Below, piece after piece: positions 9,398 through 18,469 of a DNA stretch of 64,000 nucleotides; the stretch's first letter is position 1; each line of letters begins with the position of its first letter. The position numbers and the translations under genes were made by a program. Origin of the DNA: Microbacterium sp. SYP-A9085 (GTDB lineage: Bacteria > Actinomycetota > Actinomycetes > Actinomycetales > Microbacteriaceae); the NCBI RefSeq assembly GCF_009649635.1, contig NZ_WJII01000003.1, forward strand, positions 222,212 through 286,211, written 5' to 3'. The notes under the pieces were generated by a model. That model saw only the letters and a program-made list of their open reading frames with translations, was not told the origin of the DNA and did no database searches.

Positions 9398-9976
9398 TCA
9401 TTGCGCGGACACGAGCTCCGCTCCGGCGTGCGCGAGCTCGGCCAGCGCCGCGTCGCTCGAACCGGCATCCACCCCGGCGACCAGATCGGTGAACACGCGC
9501 ACATGCCGGCCCCGCGCGATCGCGTCCAGCGCCGACGCGCGCACGCAGTAGTCGGTCGCGATGCCGGTCACATCGATGTCGACGATGCCGTACCGGTCGA
9601 GCAGCTCTTCGACGGTCGTTCCGTCGTCCGTGGTGCCTTCGAACAGCGAGTACGCAGGGCTTCCCTGCCCCTTCTTCACGTGGTGGGTGACGGATGCCAC
9701 GTCCAAGCCGGGGTCGTAGTCGGCCCCCGCGCTGCCGGCGACGCAGTGCACGGGCCACGTCTGCACGTGATCGGGCTCCCCGCGCGCGAAGTGCCCGCCG
9801 TTGTCGCTGTCGGGATCGTGCCAGTCACGGGACGCCACGATGATGTCGTAGTCGGCCGCGTGCGCCAACAGCATCCGAGAGATTCCTTGCGCGACGGCAT
9901 CCCCGCCCTCGACGCCGAGAGCCCCACCCTCGGTGAAGTCGTTCTGCACGTCGACGATGAACAGTGCGGTGCCCAT
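9398..9976 (-). CDS. pncA: Nicotinamidase / isochorismatase-family hydrolase
   Basis: Predicted nicotinamidase that converts nicotinamide to nicotinate for NAD salvage (192 aa). The catalytic triad is visible: Asp9 in FIVDVQNDF, Lys101/102 in HVKKGQG, and Cys144 in GIATDYCV. Metal ligands are Asp51, His53 and His62 in RDWHDPDSDNGGHF. This is the PncA pattern rather than that of isochorismatase proper. Convergent with ndh and co-directional with the MMPL gene upstream (18 nt), so it may be co-transcribed with it. Confidence 0.92.
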   Translation of the reverse strand: MGTALFIVDVQNDFTEGGALGVEGGDAVAQGISRMLLAHAADYDIIVASRDWHDPDSDNGGHFARGEPDHVQTWPVHCVAGSAGADYDPGLDVASVTHHVKKGQGSPAYSLFEGTTDDGTTVEELLDRYGIVDIDVTGIATDYCVRASALDAIARGRHVRVFTDLVAGVDAGSSDAALAELAHAGAELVSAQ

Positions 9977-9994
9977 GCATCGAGGGTACGCAGT

Positions 9995-12229
9995 TCAGCG
10001 GCGCGTAGGGCCGTCGACGTCCCGCCGCCACAGCCGCGACGGCCACCAGATGGCGCGCCCGATGTCGTACGACAGCGCGGGCACCAGCAGCGATCGCACG
10101 AGGAACGTGTCCACGAGCACGCCGAACGCGACGATGAACGCTATCTGCGCGAGGAACAGCACCGGGATGACACCCAGCGCCGCGAACGTCGCCGCCAGCA
10201 CCAGGCCGGCGGAAGTGATGACCCCGCCGGTGGCGACCAGTCCACGCAGGATGCCGGACCGCGTGCCATGCGCCCGCGACTCCTCGCGAACGCGGGTCAT
10301 CAGGAAGATGTTGTAATCGACGCCCAGCGCGACGAGGAACACGAAGCCGTACAGCGGCACCGCCGGGTCCGCGCCGGGGAAGCGCAGCAGGTTGTTGAAC
10401 ACGAGCGCCGCGACGCCCATCGCCGCGGCGAACGACACTATCACCGAGCCGATCAGCAGCAGCGGCGCGAGCACCGCGCGCAGCAGCAGCATGAGGATCA
10501 CGAAGATCACCGCGAGCACGATGGGGATGATCAGCGTCCGGTCGCGGATCGACGTGTCGTTCGTGTCGATGTCGGTGGCGGTGACGCCGCCGACGACGGC
10601 ATCCGGCGCCGCATCCGCAAGGGCTGCCCGCAGGTCCCGGACGGTGTGCTCGGCGGCGAGGGAGTCCGCCGGCTGCGACAGGGTGCCGGTGAGCAGCACA
10701 TCGCCGTCGGAGACGGTCGGGGTCGGCGCCGGCGCGCCGGGAGGGCCGGGCGCGCTGAACACCGGTGCGCCGTCGGTCAACGTGATGGCCGCCTGGCCCG
10801 ATGGGGAGTCGGCGGATGCCGCGGCGAGCGATTCGATGCCGTCGGCGGCATCCATCGCCCCCGCCGCCGGGGCGAGTTGACCCTCCGGGACCAGCACGTA
10901 CACGGGGCTGCCGCTGCCGGCGTCGAAGTGCGCGCCGAGGACCGCCTGGCCGTCGCGCGCCTCGGAGTGGCCGAGCACGAGATCGCTGGAGGGCACGCCG
11001 TCCGCCTTCAGCTGCAGGATGCCGGTGCCCGCCGCCAGCAGGACGACCAGACACACGATCCACACCGGGCGCGACCGGCGGGCGACCAGGCGCGCCTGAC
11101 GCTGCCAGAACCCGGTCACGGGCCGGCTGAGGTCGTCGGGGATCATCTCGATCGGCCGGTGCGGGATGAAGGGCCAGAACGCCGCGCGACCGAACAGCGC
11201 GAGCAGTGCCGGCAGGAACGTGAGGGCCGAGAGCATGGCGAACGCTATCCCGATCGCCGCGATCGGGCCGAGCGCCCGATTCGTGGCGAGGTCGCTGAGC
11301 AGCAGACACAGCAGCCCGGCGATCACGGTGCCGCCCGATGCGAGGATCGGCTCGAACGCGCCCCGCCATCCCCGCGTCGCCGCGTCCCACCGCGTGCGTC
11401 CCTCGCCGATCGCCTCGCGGAACCGGGCCACGTACAGCAGCGCATAGTCGGTGGCCGCGCCGATGACGAGGATGAACAGGATGCCCTGCACCTGGCCGTT
11501 CAGCAGCACTACCCCGGTCTTCGCGAGCCACCAGACCACGAGCAGCGCCACGCACAGGGCGAAGGATGCCGTGGCCAGCACGAGAATCGGCAGCAGCGGC
11601 GACCGGTACACGATCACGAGGATGAGGAACACGGCGACGAGGGCCACCCCGAGCAGCAGCCCGTCGATGCCGAGGAACCCCGCGACGAGGTCGGCCGTGA
11701 ATCCCGCCGGGCCGGTGATCCATGCCGAGACACCGGCGGGGAGACCCTGGTCGAGAGCCGCGCGCAGTGCGCTGACGCTGTCGGCCACCTGTCCGCTGCG
11801 CAGCGGGACGAACAGCTGCGCCGCCTCACCGTCGTCCGAGACGATCGGGGGCGAGACCGCACCGTTGACGCCGTCGACGTTGCCGAGCGCATCGGAGAGG
11901 GTGCGCAGCGACGCGACCTGCGCGTCGCCGAGCGTCGCGCCGCCGTCCGCGGCGACCACGACCACGGCGGGGATGCTGTCGCTGCCGGCGAAGTCGGCCA
12001 GCCGGTTCTGGACGACCGTGGATGCCGCGGAGCTCGGCAGGTACGCGGACTGCGTGTTGGTCGAGACCTCATCGACCTTGCCGAAGTACGGGCCGCCGAC
12101 GGCGCCTGCCACGAGCCAGACGAGCACGAGCAGGACCGGGATGCCCACGCGCAGCCACCGCGTGGGCTGCGCGTGCGCGGACGGGCGGCGACGCTGTCGC
12201 CGCGCGGGCCCAGACGATCGGGTCATCAT
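9995..12229 (-). CDS. MMPL/RND family transporter
   Basis: A 744-aa RND-superfamily membrane protein of the MMPL branch. It has an N-terminal helix near residues 25-45, a large outside domain (about 50-180), five helices, a second outside domain, and a final helix bundle. The paired-domain DYALLYVARFREAI and DYNIFLMTRVREESR motifs carry the Asp-Tyr of MMPL proton-relay helices. I chose the ATG pair at 12229/12226; the upstream extension to 12547 runs into the divergent EamA gene and looks non-coding. MMPL members export lipids or drugs and the substrate here is unknown. The gene is too short to be a mycobacterial MmpL3-like protein. Confidence 0.9.
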   Translation of the reverse strand: MMTRSSGPARRQRRRPSAHAQPTRWLRVGIPVLLVLVWLVAGAVGGPYFGKVDEVSTNTQSAYLPSSAASTVVQNRLADFAGSDSIPAVVVVAADGGATLGDAQVASLRTLSDALGNVDGVNGAVSPPIVSDDGEAAQLFVPLRSGQVADSVSALRAALDQGLPAGVSAWITGPAGFTADLVAGFLGIDGLLLGVALVAVFLILVIVYRSPLLPILVLATASFALCVALLVVWWLAKTGVVLLNGQVQGILFILVIGAATDYALLYVARFREAIGEGRTRWDAATRGWRGAFEPILASGGTVIAGLLCLLLSDLATNRALGPIAAIGIAFAMLSALTFLPALLALFGRAAFWPFIPHRPIEMIPDDLSRPVTGFWQRQARLVARRSRPVWIVCLVVLLAAGTGILQLKADGVPSSDLVLGHSEARDGQAVLGAHFDAGSGSPVYVLVPEGQLAPAAGAMDAADGIESLAAASADSPSGQAAITLTDGAPVFSAPGPPGAPAPTPTVSDGDVLLTGTLSQPADSLAAEHTVRDLRAALADAAPDAVVGGVTATDIDTNDTSIRDRTLIIPIVLAVIFVILMLLLRAVLAPLLLIGSVIVSFAAAMGVAALVFNNLLRFPGADPAVPLYGFVFLVALGVDYNIFLMTRVREESRAHGTRSGILRGLVATGGVITSAGLVLAATFAALGVIPVLFLAQIAFIVAFGVLVDTFLVRSLLVPALSYDIGRAIWWPSRLWRRDVDGPTRR

Positions 12230-12281
12230 GACGTGGCCCAATCTACCGATACCGGAAGCGCCGAAGCCATAGGCTGACCAG

Positions 12282-13244
12282 ATGCCCGCCGCCGCCATCG
12301 CCCTCGTCGGTGCTCTGGTGTTCGGGTCGGCCGACTTCCTCGGCGGGCTGTCCGCCAAGCGTCTGAGATCGATCGTCGTGACCGCTGTCGCGGCCGGGTC
12401 GGGACTGGTCCTGCTGGTGGTGCTGTACCCGCTGCTGGGCGGTGTCTGGTCGCTTGCGGATGTCGGGTGGGGCGCTCTGACCGGGATCACCGGCGCCATC
12501 GCCATCGCGCTGTTGTACGCGTGCCTGGCAATCGGTCCGATGAGCATCCTGTCGCCACTGACGGCAATCGTCTCGGCGATAGCCCCGATGCTGTGGGGCC
12601 TGCTCGTCGACGGCGAGCAGCTCAGCGCGATCGGCTACACCGGACTCGGTATCGCCCTCGTGGCGGTGATCCTGGTGGGATTCATCCCGGGGGAGAAGGT
12701 GGTGCGCCCGGCTCCGCGGGGACTGGCGATGGCGCTGGGCGCCGGGTTGGCGATCGGCGCGTTCATGATCATCCTCGACCAGACCTCGCCGGGCAGTGGC
12801 ATCGTCCCGCTGATAGTGAACCGTGGCGCGAATGCCCTGATCACCGCGTCGCTCGTCCTGATGCTGCTGCTGCTGGCGCGCAGTCGCGGAACGGCTCCGT
12901 CGCGAGTGCTGGCGGTGCAGGGGCCGATGCTGGGTGCGACGCCGACCGGACACGCCGACCTCGAACACGCGGTCGAGAATCCGCCGGCTGCACCGGTCGT
13001 ACGGGTTCCCGCGAGCGCGTGGTGGCTGGCGATAGCGTGCGGCGCCGTCGACGCCGGGGCCAATGCGATAATGCTCGTCGCGCTGCGAATGGGTGATCTG
13101 TCGATAGTGTCGGCGCTGACGGCGATGTATCCCGCCGGCACTATCCTGCTGGCCGCGGTCGTGCTGCGCGAGCGCATCGCGGGGTTGCAATGGGTCGGAC
13201 TGGGCCTCGCCTTGGCGGCCGGCGCGATGTTGGCAGTGTCGTGA
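12282..13244 (+). CDS. DMT superfamily (EamA) transporter
   Basis: A 320-aa protein with about ten hydrophobic segments in two EamA repeats, starting [25 protein letters not shown] and ending with the second repeat's [17 protein letters not shown] polar insert of about 50 residues (roughly 205-255) separates the repeats, which is longer than usual. Drug/metabolite exporters of this kind move amino acids, nucleosides or toxic compounds; the substrate is unknown. Divergent from the MMPL gene by about 52 bp. Several isoleucines here use ATA before G-starting codons. Confidence 0.88.
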   Translation: MPAAAIALVGALVFGSADFLGGLSAKRLRSIVVTAVAAGSGLVLLVVLYPLLGGVWSLADVGWGALTGITGAIAIALLYACLAIGPMSILSPLTAIVSAIAPMLWGLLVDGEQLSAIGYTGLGIALVAVILVGFIPGEKVVRPAPRGLAMALGAGLAIGAFMIILDQTSPGSGIVPLIVNRGANALITASLVLMLLLLARSRGTAPSRVLAVQGPMLGATPTGHADLEHAVENPPAAPVVRVPASAWWLAIACGAVDAGANAIMLVALRMGDLSIVSALTAMYPAGTILLAAVVLRERIAGLQWVGLGLALAAGAMLAVS

Positions 13245-13759
13245 CACCAACCTGTGCTACGCTTATGCGTCCCCTTCCGGGACTCCTCGTACGTCGTGAA
13301 AAGCCGCCTCGCCCTCGCCGCAGAGCAGCAGTGTGCCGCATCGGCAGCAACCCCACGACCTTTCCTGGCCAACATCGCCACTTCCGTTTCTCTTGTTCGC
13401 GCACATCTTCGTCCGCGCTCCGCATCTCTAAGGCTCCCGTGCTCACCCCCGATCTCCTGTCCATCCCGGCCGTCGACTGGCGGCAGGCCGCCGACGACGT
13501 GTACGTCGCCGGCCGCGCCGGCGAGTACGCCGGCTTCGTCGGCGTCACCGACCGCGGCTATGAAGCCCGCGGAGGGCGCGGCGAAGATCTCGGGCTCCAC
13601 GCGAGCCGCGATGCGGCGATGGCCGCGGTCGCGGCATCCGTGTGCCCCTCCCCCGAACTCCCGGCGCGTGAACGCCGCCGGTCCCACCGTCCGCGCCGGA
13701 GTCTTCGGCGCGGCACCCCTGGTCGCTCCGGCGGCCCGAACAACAGAAGGAAAGACACG
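13245..13759 (+). other. Long leader of cspA containing an in-frame upstream open frame
   Basis: This 515-bp stretch has no assigned gene. A TACGCT element near 13258, preceded by TG, could be an extended -10. From a GTG at 13439 an open frame with good codon use ([19 protein letters not shown]..., then [15 protein letters not shown]) runs in the cspA frame with no stop before the cspA ATG. Codon character decays after about 13640. It may be a small hypothetical gene with a shifted end, an N-terminal extension of CspA, or part of a cold-responsive 5' UTR. I could not decide. Confidence 0.4.
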
Positions 13760-13963
13760 ATGGCCACTGGCACCGTGAAATGGTTCAACTCCGAAAAGGG
13801 CTACGGCTTCATCGCGCCGGACGACGGCTCGGCTGACCTGTTCGCGCACTTCAGCGCGATCGAGGGCAACGGGTTCAAGGAGCTGCGCGAAGCGCAGAAG
13901 GTGGAGTTCGACGCCGAGCGCGGCCCGAAGGGCATGCAGGCAGCCAACATCCGCCCGCTGTGA
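13760..13963 (+). CDS. cspA: Cold-shock protein CspA
   Basis: A 67-aa single cold-shock domain that binds single-stranded RNA and DNA and acts as an RNA chaperone. RNP1 is KGYGFIAP and RNP2 is DLFAHFS; both are intact, and [12 protein letters not shown] opens the protein. A strong RBS (AGAAGGAAAG) precedes the ATG at 13760, which supports this start over the longer in-frame extension. A GC hairpin follows. The long upstream region fits the long 5' UTRs known for some cspA mRNAs. Confidence 0.97.
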   Translation: MATGTVKWFNSEKGYGFIAPDDGSADLFAHFSAIEGNGFKELREAQKVEFDAERGPKGMQAANIRPL

Positions 13964-13969
13964 TCCACA

Positions 13970-14003
13970 CGACGGCCGGGGCCCCGACGGGCTCCGGCCG
14001 TCG
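13970..14003 (+). terminator. cspA terminator hairpin
   Basis: A 9-10-bp stem (13971-13979 with 13994-14002) around a 14-nt GC loop begins 7 nt after the cspA stop and is followed by TCGTCTT. It is probably an intrinsic-type terminator. Confidence 0.7.
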
Positions 14004-14229
14004 TCGTCTTCGCGCATATGCCGTCCGGTGCACATGAGGACGCGTAGGGTGGGGCGCAAAAGCGATCGGCAACCGCCGCCTGCTCACCCCGGCCTCACGG
14101 TCCCGACAAGAGAACTGGTGCACCATCTCCTCCACCACCCTCGAGCCTCGGCTTGGGCCCGTTCGGCAGACGTACGCCAGGACCGGTGACTTCCCGTCCC
14201 TCACCCGCGCTTTCACCGACGTATCCCGG

Positions 14230-15231
14230 GTGGCGCGCGAGAGTGGACTGCTCGCGCGCACGCCGTGGTTCTACGCGTTCGTCGGCCTGGCGATAGCGCT
14301 GGGGTTCGGCGGTGCGGTGACCGGGTTCATCCTGCTGGGCGACAGCTGGTTCCAGCTGCTGATTGCCGGCGCCCTCGGCATCCTCTTCACGCAGGTCGCG
14401 TTCCTCTCGCATGAGGCCGCGCACCGCCAGATCCTGGCATCCGGTCCCGCGAACGATCGCCTCGCGCGGGTGCTGGGCAACGGGATCGTCGGCATGAGCT
14501 ACTCATGGTGGGCGTCCAAGCACACCCGGCACCACGCGAACCCGAACCGCGTCGGCCGTGACCCGGACATCGAGATCGACACCATCTCGTTCATCGAGGA
14601 GGACGCGGCATCGGCCCGCGGCATCCGTCGCCTGATCACCCGCCGCCAGGGGTGGCTGTTCTTCCCGCTGCTGACGCTGGAGGGCCTCAACCTGCACCTG
14701 CTGGCGTTGCGTCATCTGTTCGGCCGCGAGCCGATCAAGGGACGCTGGCTGGAGCTGGTCCTGCTCGTCGTGCGATTCGCGGTGTTCGTGGTGCCGGTGT
14801 TCCTGCTGCTGCCGATCGGGATGGCGTTCGCGTTCCTCGGTGTGCAGCTGGCGGTCTTCGGCGTGTACATGGGGGCCACGTTCGCGCCCAACCACAAGGG
14901 GATGCCGGTGATCGACCACGACGCGAAGCTGGACTTCTTCACGAAGCAGGTCCGCACGTCGCGCAACATCGGCGGCGGCTGGTGGGCGACGTGGCTGATG
15001 GGCGGGCTGAACTACCAGATCGAGCACCACCTTTTCCCGAGCATGCCCCGGCCGCACCTGGCGCGGGCGCGGGAGATCGTCCGGGACCAGTGCCGTTCGC
15101 TCGACGTGCCCTATGTGGAGACCACGCTGTGGCGGTCGTATGGCATCGTCATCCAGTACCTGAACCGGGTGGGGCTCGCGGCCCGCGACCCGTTCGAATG
15201 CCCGATGGTGGCGACGCACCGCCGCGTGTGA
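14230..15231 (+). CDS. Fatty acid desaturase (acyl-CoA/lipid desaturase)
   Basis: Integral-membrane di-iron desaturase that introduces a double bond into fatty acyl chains. The three histidine boxes are visible: HEAAH, HTRHH and QIEHHLFP, with the 'GGLNYQIEHH' context of front-end-type enzymes. Hydrophobic pairs flank the first two boxes. The GTG at 14230 gives 333 aa, but the same frame has convincing coding character upstream (RQTYARTGDFPSLTRAF) with no ATG, GTG or TTG in it. An ATC codon at 14125, with purine-rich AAGAGAA about 10 nt before it, would give 368 aa, nearer the family length. A perfect hairpin terminator follows. Confidence 0.93.
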   Translation: MARESGLLARTPWFYAFVGLAIALGFGGAVTGFILLGDSWFQLLIAGALGILFTQVAFLSHEAAHRQILASGPANDRLARVLGNGIVGMSYSWWASKHTRHHANPNRVGRDPDIEIDTISFIEEDAASARGIRRLITRRQGWLFFPLLTLEGLNLHLLALRHLFGREPIKGRWLELVLLVVRFAVFVVPVFLLLPIGMAFAFLGVQLAVFGVYMGATFAPNHKGMPVIDHDAKLDFFTKQVRTSRNIGGGWWATWLMGGLNYQIEHHLFPSMPRPHLARAREIVRDQCRSLDVPYVETTLWRSYGIVIQYLNRVGLAARDPFECPMVATHRRV

Positions 15232-15250
15232 GTGCCCTGCACGAACGACG

Positions 15251-15279
15251 GAAGCCCGGTCAGATCCTGACCGGGCTTC
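15251..15279 (+). terminator. Desaturase terminator hairpin
   Basis: A perfect 13-bp inverted repeat with a 3-nt loop, 19 nt after the desaturase stop and immediately before the end of the oppositely oriented tRNA-Thr gene. It is placed to serve both convergent transcripts. No T-tract is present. Confidence 0.8.
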
Positions 15280-15283
15280 GTCG

Positions 15284-15359
15284 TGGAGCCACCTAAGGGA
15301 ATCGAACCCTTGACCTATTCATTACGAGTGAATCGCTCTGCCGTCTGAGCTAAGGTGGC
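15284..15359 (-). tRNA. tRNA-Thr (anticodon CGT), CCA encoded
   Basis: On the minus strand the acceptor GCCACCT (15353-15359) pairs with AGGTGGC (15288-15294). The discriminator is at 15287 and an encoded CCA is at 15284-15286. The anticodon loop CTCGTAA gives CGT. A TAAGAT -10-like element lies upstream near 15390 on the minus strand. Confidence 0.97.
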
Positions 15360-15655
15360 GCATCCGCGGCAGCGGTGCACGATCATCGATCTTACATGGT
15401 GGGAACACGCGCCGCGAACCGCGCGGGCGGCCGCGACGCCCCCGGAGCGGGCCGCCACGCGCTGCCGCGCGCCTCATCGTGGCGCACGACCCGCGGCGCA
15501 GCAGCGACGCGCTTGGCGCGGCGCCGCGCGCTACACGAATCCGCATCCGCGCCAGCGAATCCGTGGCGCGAACGCAGAATAGTGCAGCGCGAGCGGATGG
15601 CACGCGCGAACTGTGGACGCGGACCGTGATCCGCGCCCGTCCCGCGCCGCGTGCG
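15360..15655. other. Intergenic region without a supported gene
   Basis: 296 bp between the tRNA-Thr 5' end and the 3' end of the TAP-like hydrolase. It is very GC-rich with many GCGC/GCGCG words and short dispersed repeats. It must hold the tRNA promoter near 15390. I see no convincing coding frame or clear terminator. Confidence 0.5.
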
Positions 15656-17203
15656 TCAGCGCGTGCAGCGGATGTCGCCCGAGGGCACCGTGCCGTCGAC
15701 GAAGTAGTCGTTGACGGCCACGTCAACACAGCGGTTGCCCTTGTTGAAGCCGGTGTGCCCCTCGCCGACGCGGGTGACGAGGATACCGGAGTCCAGCTGC
15801 TTCGCGAGCGAGACCGCCCATTGGTACGGCGTGGCGGGGTCGTTCGTCGTGCCGATCACGAGAATCGGCGCCGCGCCGGCGGCGTGGATCTGCTCGCGCA
15901 CCCCGGTCGGACGCTCCGGCCACACGGAACACGTGTCGAGGTCGACGCCCCAGTAGGGGGCGATCGTGGGCGCCTTCGCCTTCAGTTCGGCCACGGCCGC
16001 CTGCTTCTGGCTGTCGGTGGCCGTGTCGGGATAGTCCATGCAGTTGTACGCGGTGAACGCCTCGAACGAGTTGTCCTTGTATTTCCCGTCGACGCGGTTG
16101 TAGTAGAAGTCGGCGAGCTGGAACGCGGTTGCGGGGTTCCCCCGCGCCACGTCCGACAGCGCCTGCGTCAGGTACGGCCAGCTCTGCTGCGAGTACAGCG
16201 CCGCGACGATCGCGGTCATGAACGCGTCCGCGCCCAGCCGCCGCCCGTCCTGATTCCGCTCCGGCGACCGATCTGCCTTCGCCAGCAGCATCCCGAGGTC
16301 GCCCATCCCGTCGTCGACTGTGCCCGAGAACGGGCATCCGCGCGTGCGCAGACACGACGCCATGTAGGCGCGCAGCGCCGACTCGAACCCGATGCCCTGC
16401 GCGAGGCTCACCTGCAGCCCGGACACCGCCGGGTCGATAGCCCCGTCCAGGACGAACCGGCCCACCCGCTCCGGGTACAGCTTCGCATACGTGGCGCCCA
16501 GGAACGTCCCGTACGAATAGCCGAGGTAGTTCAGCTTCTTGTCACCGAGCACCGCGCGGATCAGATCCATGTCGCGCGCGGCGAACTCCGTGGTGACATC
16601 CGGCAGGATGCCGTCGCTGTTGCGCGCGCAAGCCTTCCCGAACGCCGCGGCCGAATCCATCACCTCGGCGCGCCAGGCGTCGGTTCCCCGCTTCGACTGC
16701 GGGATGTCGAACAGGTACGCGTCCATCTTCGCGGCGTCATAGCAGGTCACCGCGGTCGAGGCGCCGACCCCGCGCGGGTCGAAGCCGATCACGTCGTAGT
16801 CGCGCGCCAGCTCGTCGCCCACGGCGAACGTCAGCGAGTCCCGGATCAGCTCGACGCCGCTCGCCCCGGGCCCGCCCGGGTTGACCAGCAGCGACCCGAG
16901 CGGTGTGCCGTCCGTAGCGCGGTGCCGGATAATCGACAGCTCGAGGCTGCCGGCAGCCGGGTCCGCCCAGTCGCGCGGCGCCTTCACCGTGGCGCAGTCG
17001 AAATCGCTCGCGCACGACGACCAGTCCACGCTCTGGCCGTAGAACGGGGCGAGGTCGGTGGCCACGCCGTCGGTGTCGGGCGCAGGGGATGCCGCCGGAG
17101 TCGTGGTCTCGTCGGGGATGACCGTGAACAGGCAGCCGCTGAGGGCGATGGATGCCGCAGCCAGGCCCGCGATCACGGCGAAAAGGCGAGTCGTGGTGTT
17201 CAC
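15656..17203 (-). CDS. Exported TAP-like alpha/beta hydrolase (tripeptidyl aminopeptidase type), lipoprotein
   Basis: A 515-aa secreted serine hydrolase of the SlpD/SlpE, mycobacterial CaeA/Hip1-like family. The signal peptide has a lipobox LSGC with the lipid-carrying Cys at residue 24, followed by a Thr/Pro linker. The nucleophile elbow is GYSYGTF, an oxyanion region NPGGPGASG precedes it, and the acid and His lie in the C-terminal TAP-like domain (VIGTTNDPATPYQWA, then RVGEGHTGF). It probably cleaves short peptides or esters outside the membrane. The start GTG overlaps the holB stop as GTGA, so the two are translationally coupled. Confidence 0.92.
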   Translation of the reverse strand: MNTTTRLFAVIAGLAAASIALSGCLFTVIPDETTTPAASPAPDTDGVATDLAPFYGQSVDWSSCASDFDCATVKAPRDWADPAAGSLELSIIRHRATDGTPLGSLLVNPGGPGASGVELIRDSLTFAVGDELARDYDVIGFDPRGVGASTAVTCYDAAKMDAYLFDIPQSKRGTDAWRAEVMDSAAAFGKACARNSDGILPDVTTEFAARDMDLIRAVLGDKKLNYLGYSYGTFLGATYAKLYPERVGRFVLDGAIDPAVSGLQVSLAQGIGFESALRAYMASCLRTRGCPFSGTVDDGMGDLGMLLAKADRSPERNQDGRRLGADAFMTAIVAALYSQQSWPYLTQALSDVARGNPATAFQLADFYYNRVDGKYKDNSFEAFTAYNCMDYPDTATDSQKQAAVAELKAKAPTIAPYWGVDLDTCSVWPERPTGVREQIHAAGAAPILVIGTTNDPATPYQWAVSLAKQLDSGILVTRVGEGHTGFNKGNRCVDVAVNDYFVDGTVPSGDIRCTR

Positions 17204-18390
17204 GGGATCCTTCCGTGGGCGACGGTGATGAGCATGCTCTCCAGTGCGAGGACGGGAGCGACGTTCTGCTCAACGCGCGTGCGGGTCTCGGCGATGTCGT
17301 CCAGCACCGCCAGCGTGCGGTCTGGCGCCCAGGCGTGCGCGATAGCACGCAACGGGCCGTCGAGCTCCCTGTTGATGAGGTCATCACTGCGCCCGTACTG
17401 CAGCATCAGCACGTCCCGGTACATCGACTGCAGATCGGTGAGCACGCGGTCGATGCCGTCGCGCAGGCTTCGCGTCGCGCGGCGTTTCTGGTCGTCTTCG
17501 AGCGCCTTCAGCTGCGAGCGCACGGCCGGTGGCACGGCCGCGCCGGGTGGGATCCCGACGGTGGTCAGCAGCGCGCTGCGCTCGGCCTCGTCACGCTCCG
17601 CAGTGAGCGCCTTCGCGTCGTCGGTCGCCGCCGCGACGATCTGCGCGGCCGCCTCCACCGCCGTGGAAACTCCGCGCACGCCCAGCGCGACCTGCAGCGT
17701 CTGCGCCCGTCGCTGCCGTGCCGCGGGGTCCGTCGCGAGCCGCTGCGCCATGCCGATGTGCCGCTGCGCGTGCCGGGCGGACTGCTCGGCGACCGCAGGG
17801 TCGACACCGGTCCGCGCGGCGATGAGCCCCGCGACATCGGCGACCTCGGGGTCGCGCAGCCGCAGTGTGCGCACGCGGGAGCGGATCGTCGGCAGCAGGT
17901 CGGCTTCGCTCGGCGCGCACAGCACCCACACGGTGCGCTCCGGCGGCTCTTCGAGCGCCTTCAGGAGCACGTTGGACGTGCGCTCGGCCATGCGGTCGGC
18001 ATCCTCCATCACGATCACGCGATAGCGGCCCAGCGACGGTGCGAAGTAGGAGCGCTCCACGAGCGCGCGCGCGTCTTTGATCGTGATGATCACGCCCTCG
18101 GTGCGCAGCACGGTGCAGTCCGGATGCGTGCCGGCCAGCACCTGACGCATCACGATCTCGTCGTGCGGGTCGGCGATCAGCGCCGCGGCGAACGCGCGCG
18201 CCAGTGTCGACCGTCCGGAGCCGGGCGGGCCGGTGATCAGCCACGCATGGGTGAGTCCGGCGGGGTTGGATGCCGCGGTCTGCAGCGCGCGGACGGCATC
18301 GTCCTGCCCCCAGACGTCGCCCCACGGCGCAGGCCTCGTCACCGTCGGGGCTGCGGCCACGATCCGGTCGGCGGGGGCGGCGGCATCCAT
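17200..18390 (-). CDS. holB: DNA polymerase III clamp-loader subunit delta'
   Basis: A 396-aa AAA+ protein of the clamp-loader complex, partner of DnaX (encoded at 47847-49997). The N-terminal WGQDDAV, Walker-A-like GPPGSGRST (residues 54-62) and an EDADRMAERTSNVLLKALEEPP segment with the SRC-like region IRSRVRTL identify it. The P-loop Lys is Arg60, as expected for a subunit that does not hydrolyse ATP. The zinc-binding cysteine cluster common to clamp-loader AAA+ subunits is not visible; a single Cys remains in HPDC. Its stop overlaps the hydrolase gene, and its 5' side faces a repeat block. Confidence 0.93.
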   Translation of the reverse strand: MDAAAPADRIVAAAPTVTRPAPWGDVWGQDDAVRALQTAASNPAGLTHAWLITGPPGSGRSTLARAFAAALIADPHDEIVMRQVLAGTHPDCTVLRTEGVIITIKDARALVERSYFAPSLGRYRVIVMEDADRMAERTSNVLLKALEEPPERTVWVLCAPSEADLLPTIRSRVRTLRLRDPEVADVAGLIAARTGVDPAVAEQSARHAQRHIGMAQRLATDPAARQRRAQTLQVALGVRGVSTAVEAAAQIVAAATDDAKALTAERDEAERSALLTTVGIPPGAAVPPAVRSQLKALEDDQKRRATRSLRDGIDRVLTDLQSMYRDVLMLQYGRSDDLINRELDGPLRAIAHAWAPDRTLAVLDDIAETRTRVEQNVAPVLALESMLITVAHGRIP

Positions 18391-18469
18391 GCCGACCAGC
18401 CTAACCGGCGGCGCCGACGCCGACGGTGCCGGACCGCGGATCTCGACGTCGCCCGCACGCGCTGCGACA

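Noticed and set aside
9401..12277. A 958-codon plus-strand open frame
   Set aside because: It is antisense to pncA and the MMPL gene, is dominated by Arg, His, Gln and Asp, and has no recognisable domain. Such frames are expected at this GC.
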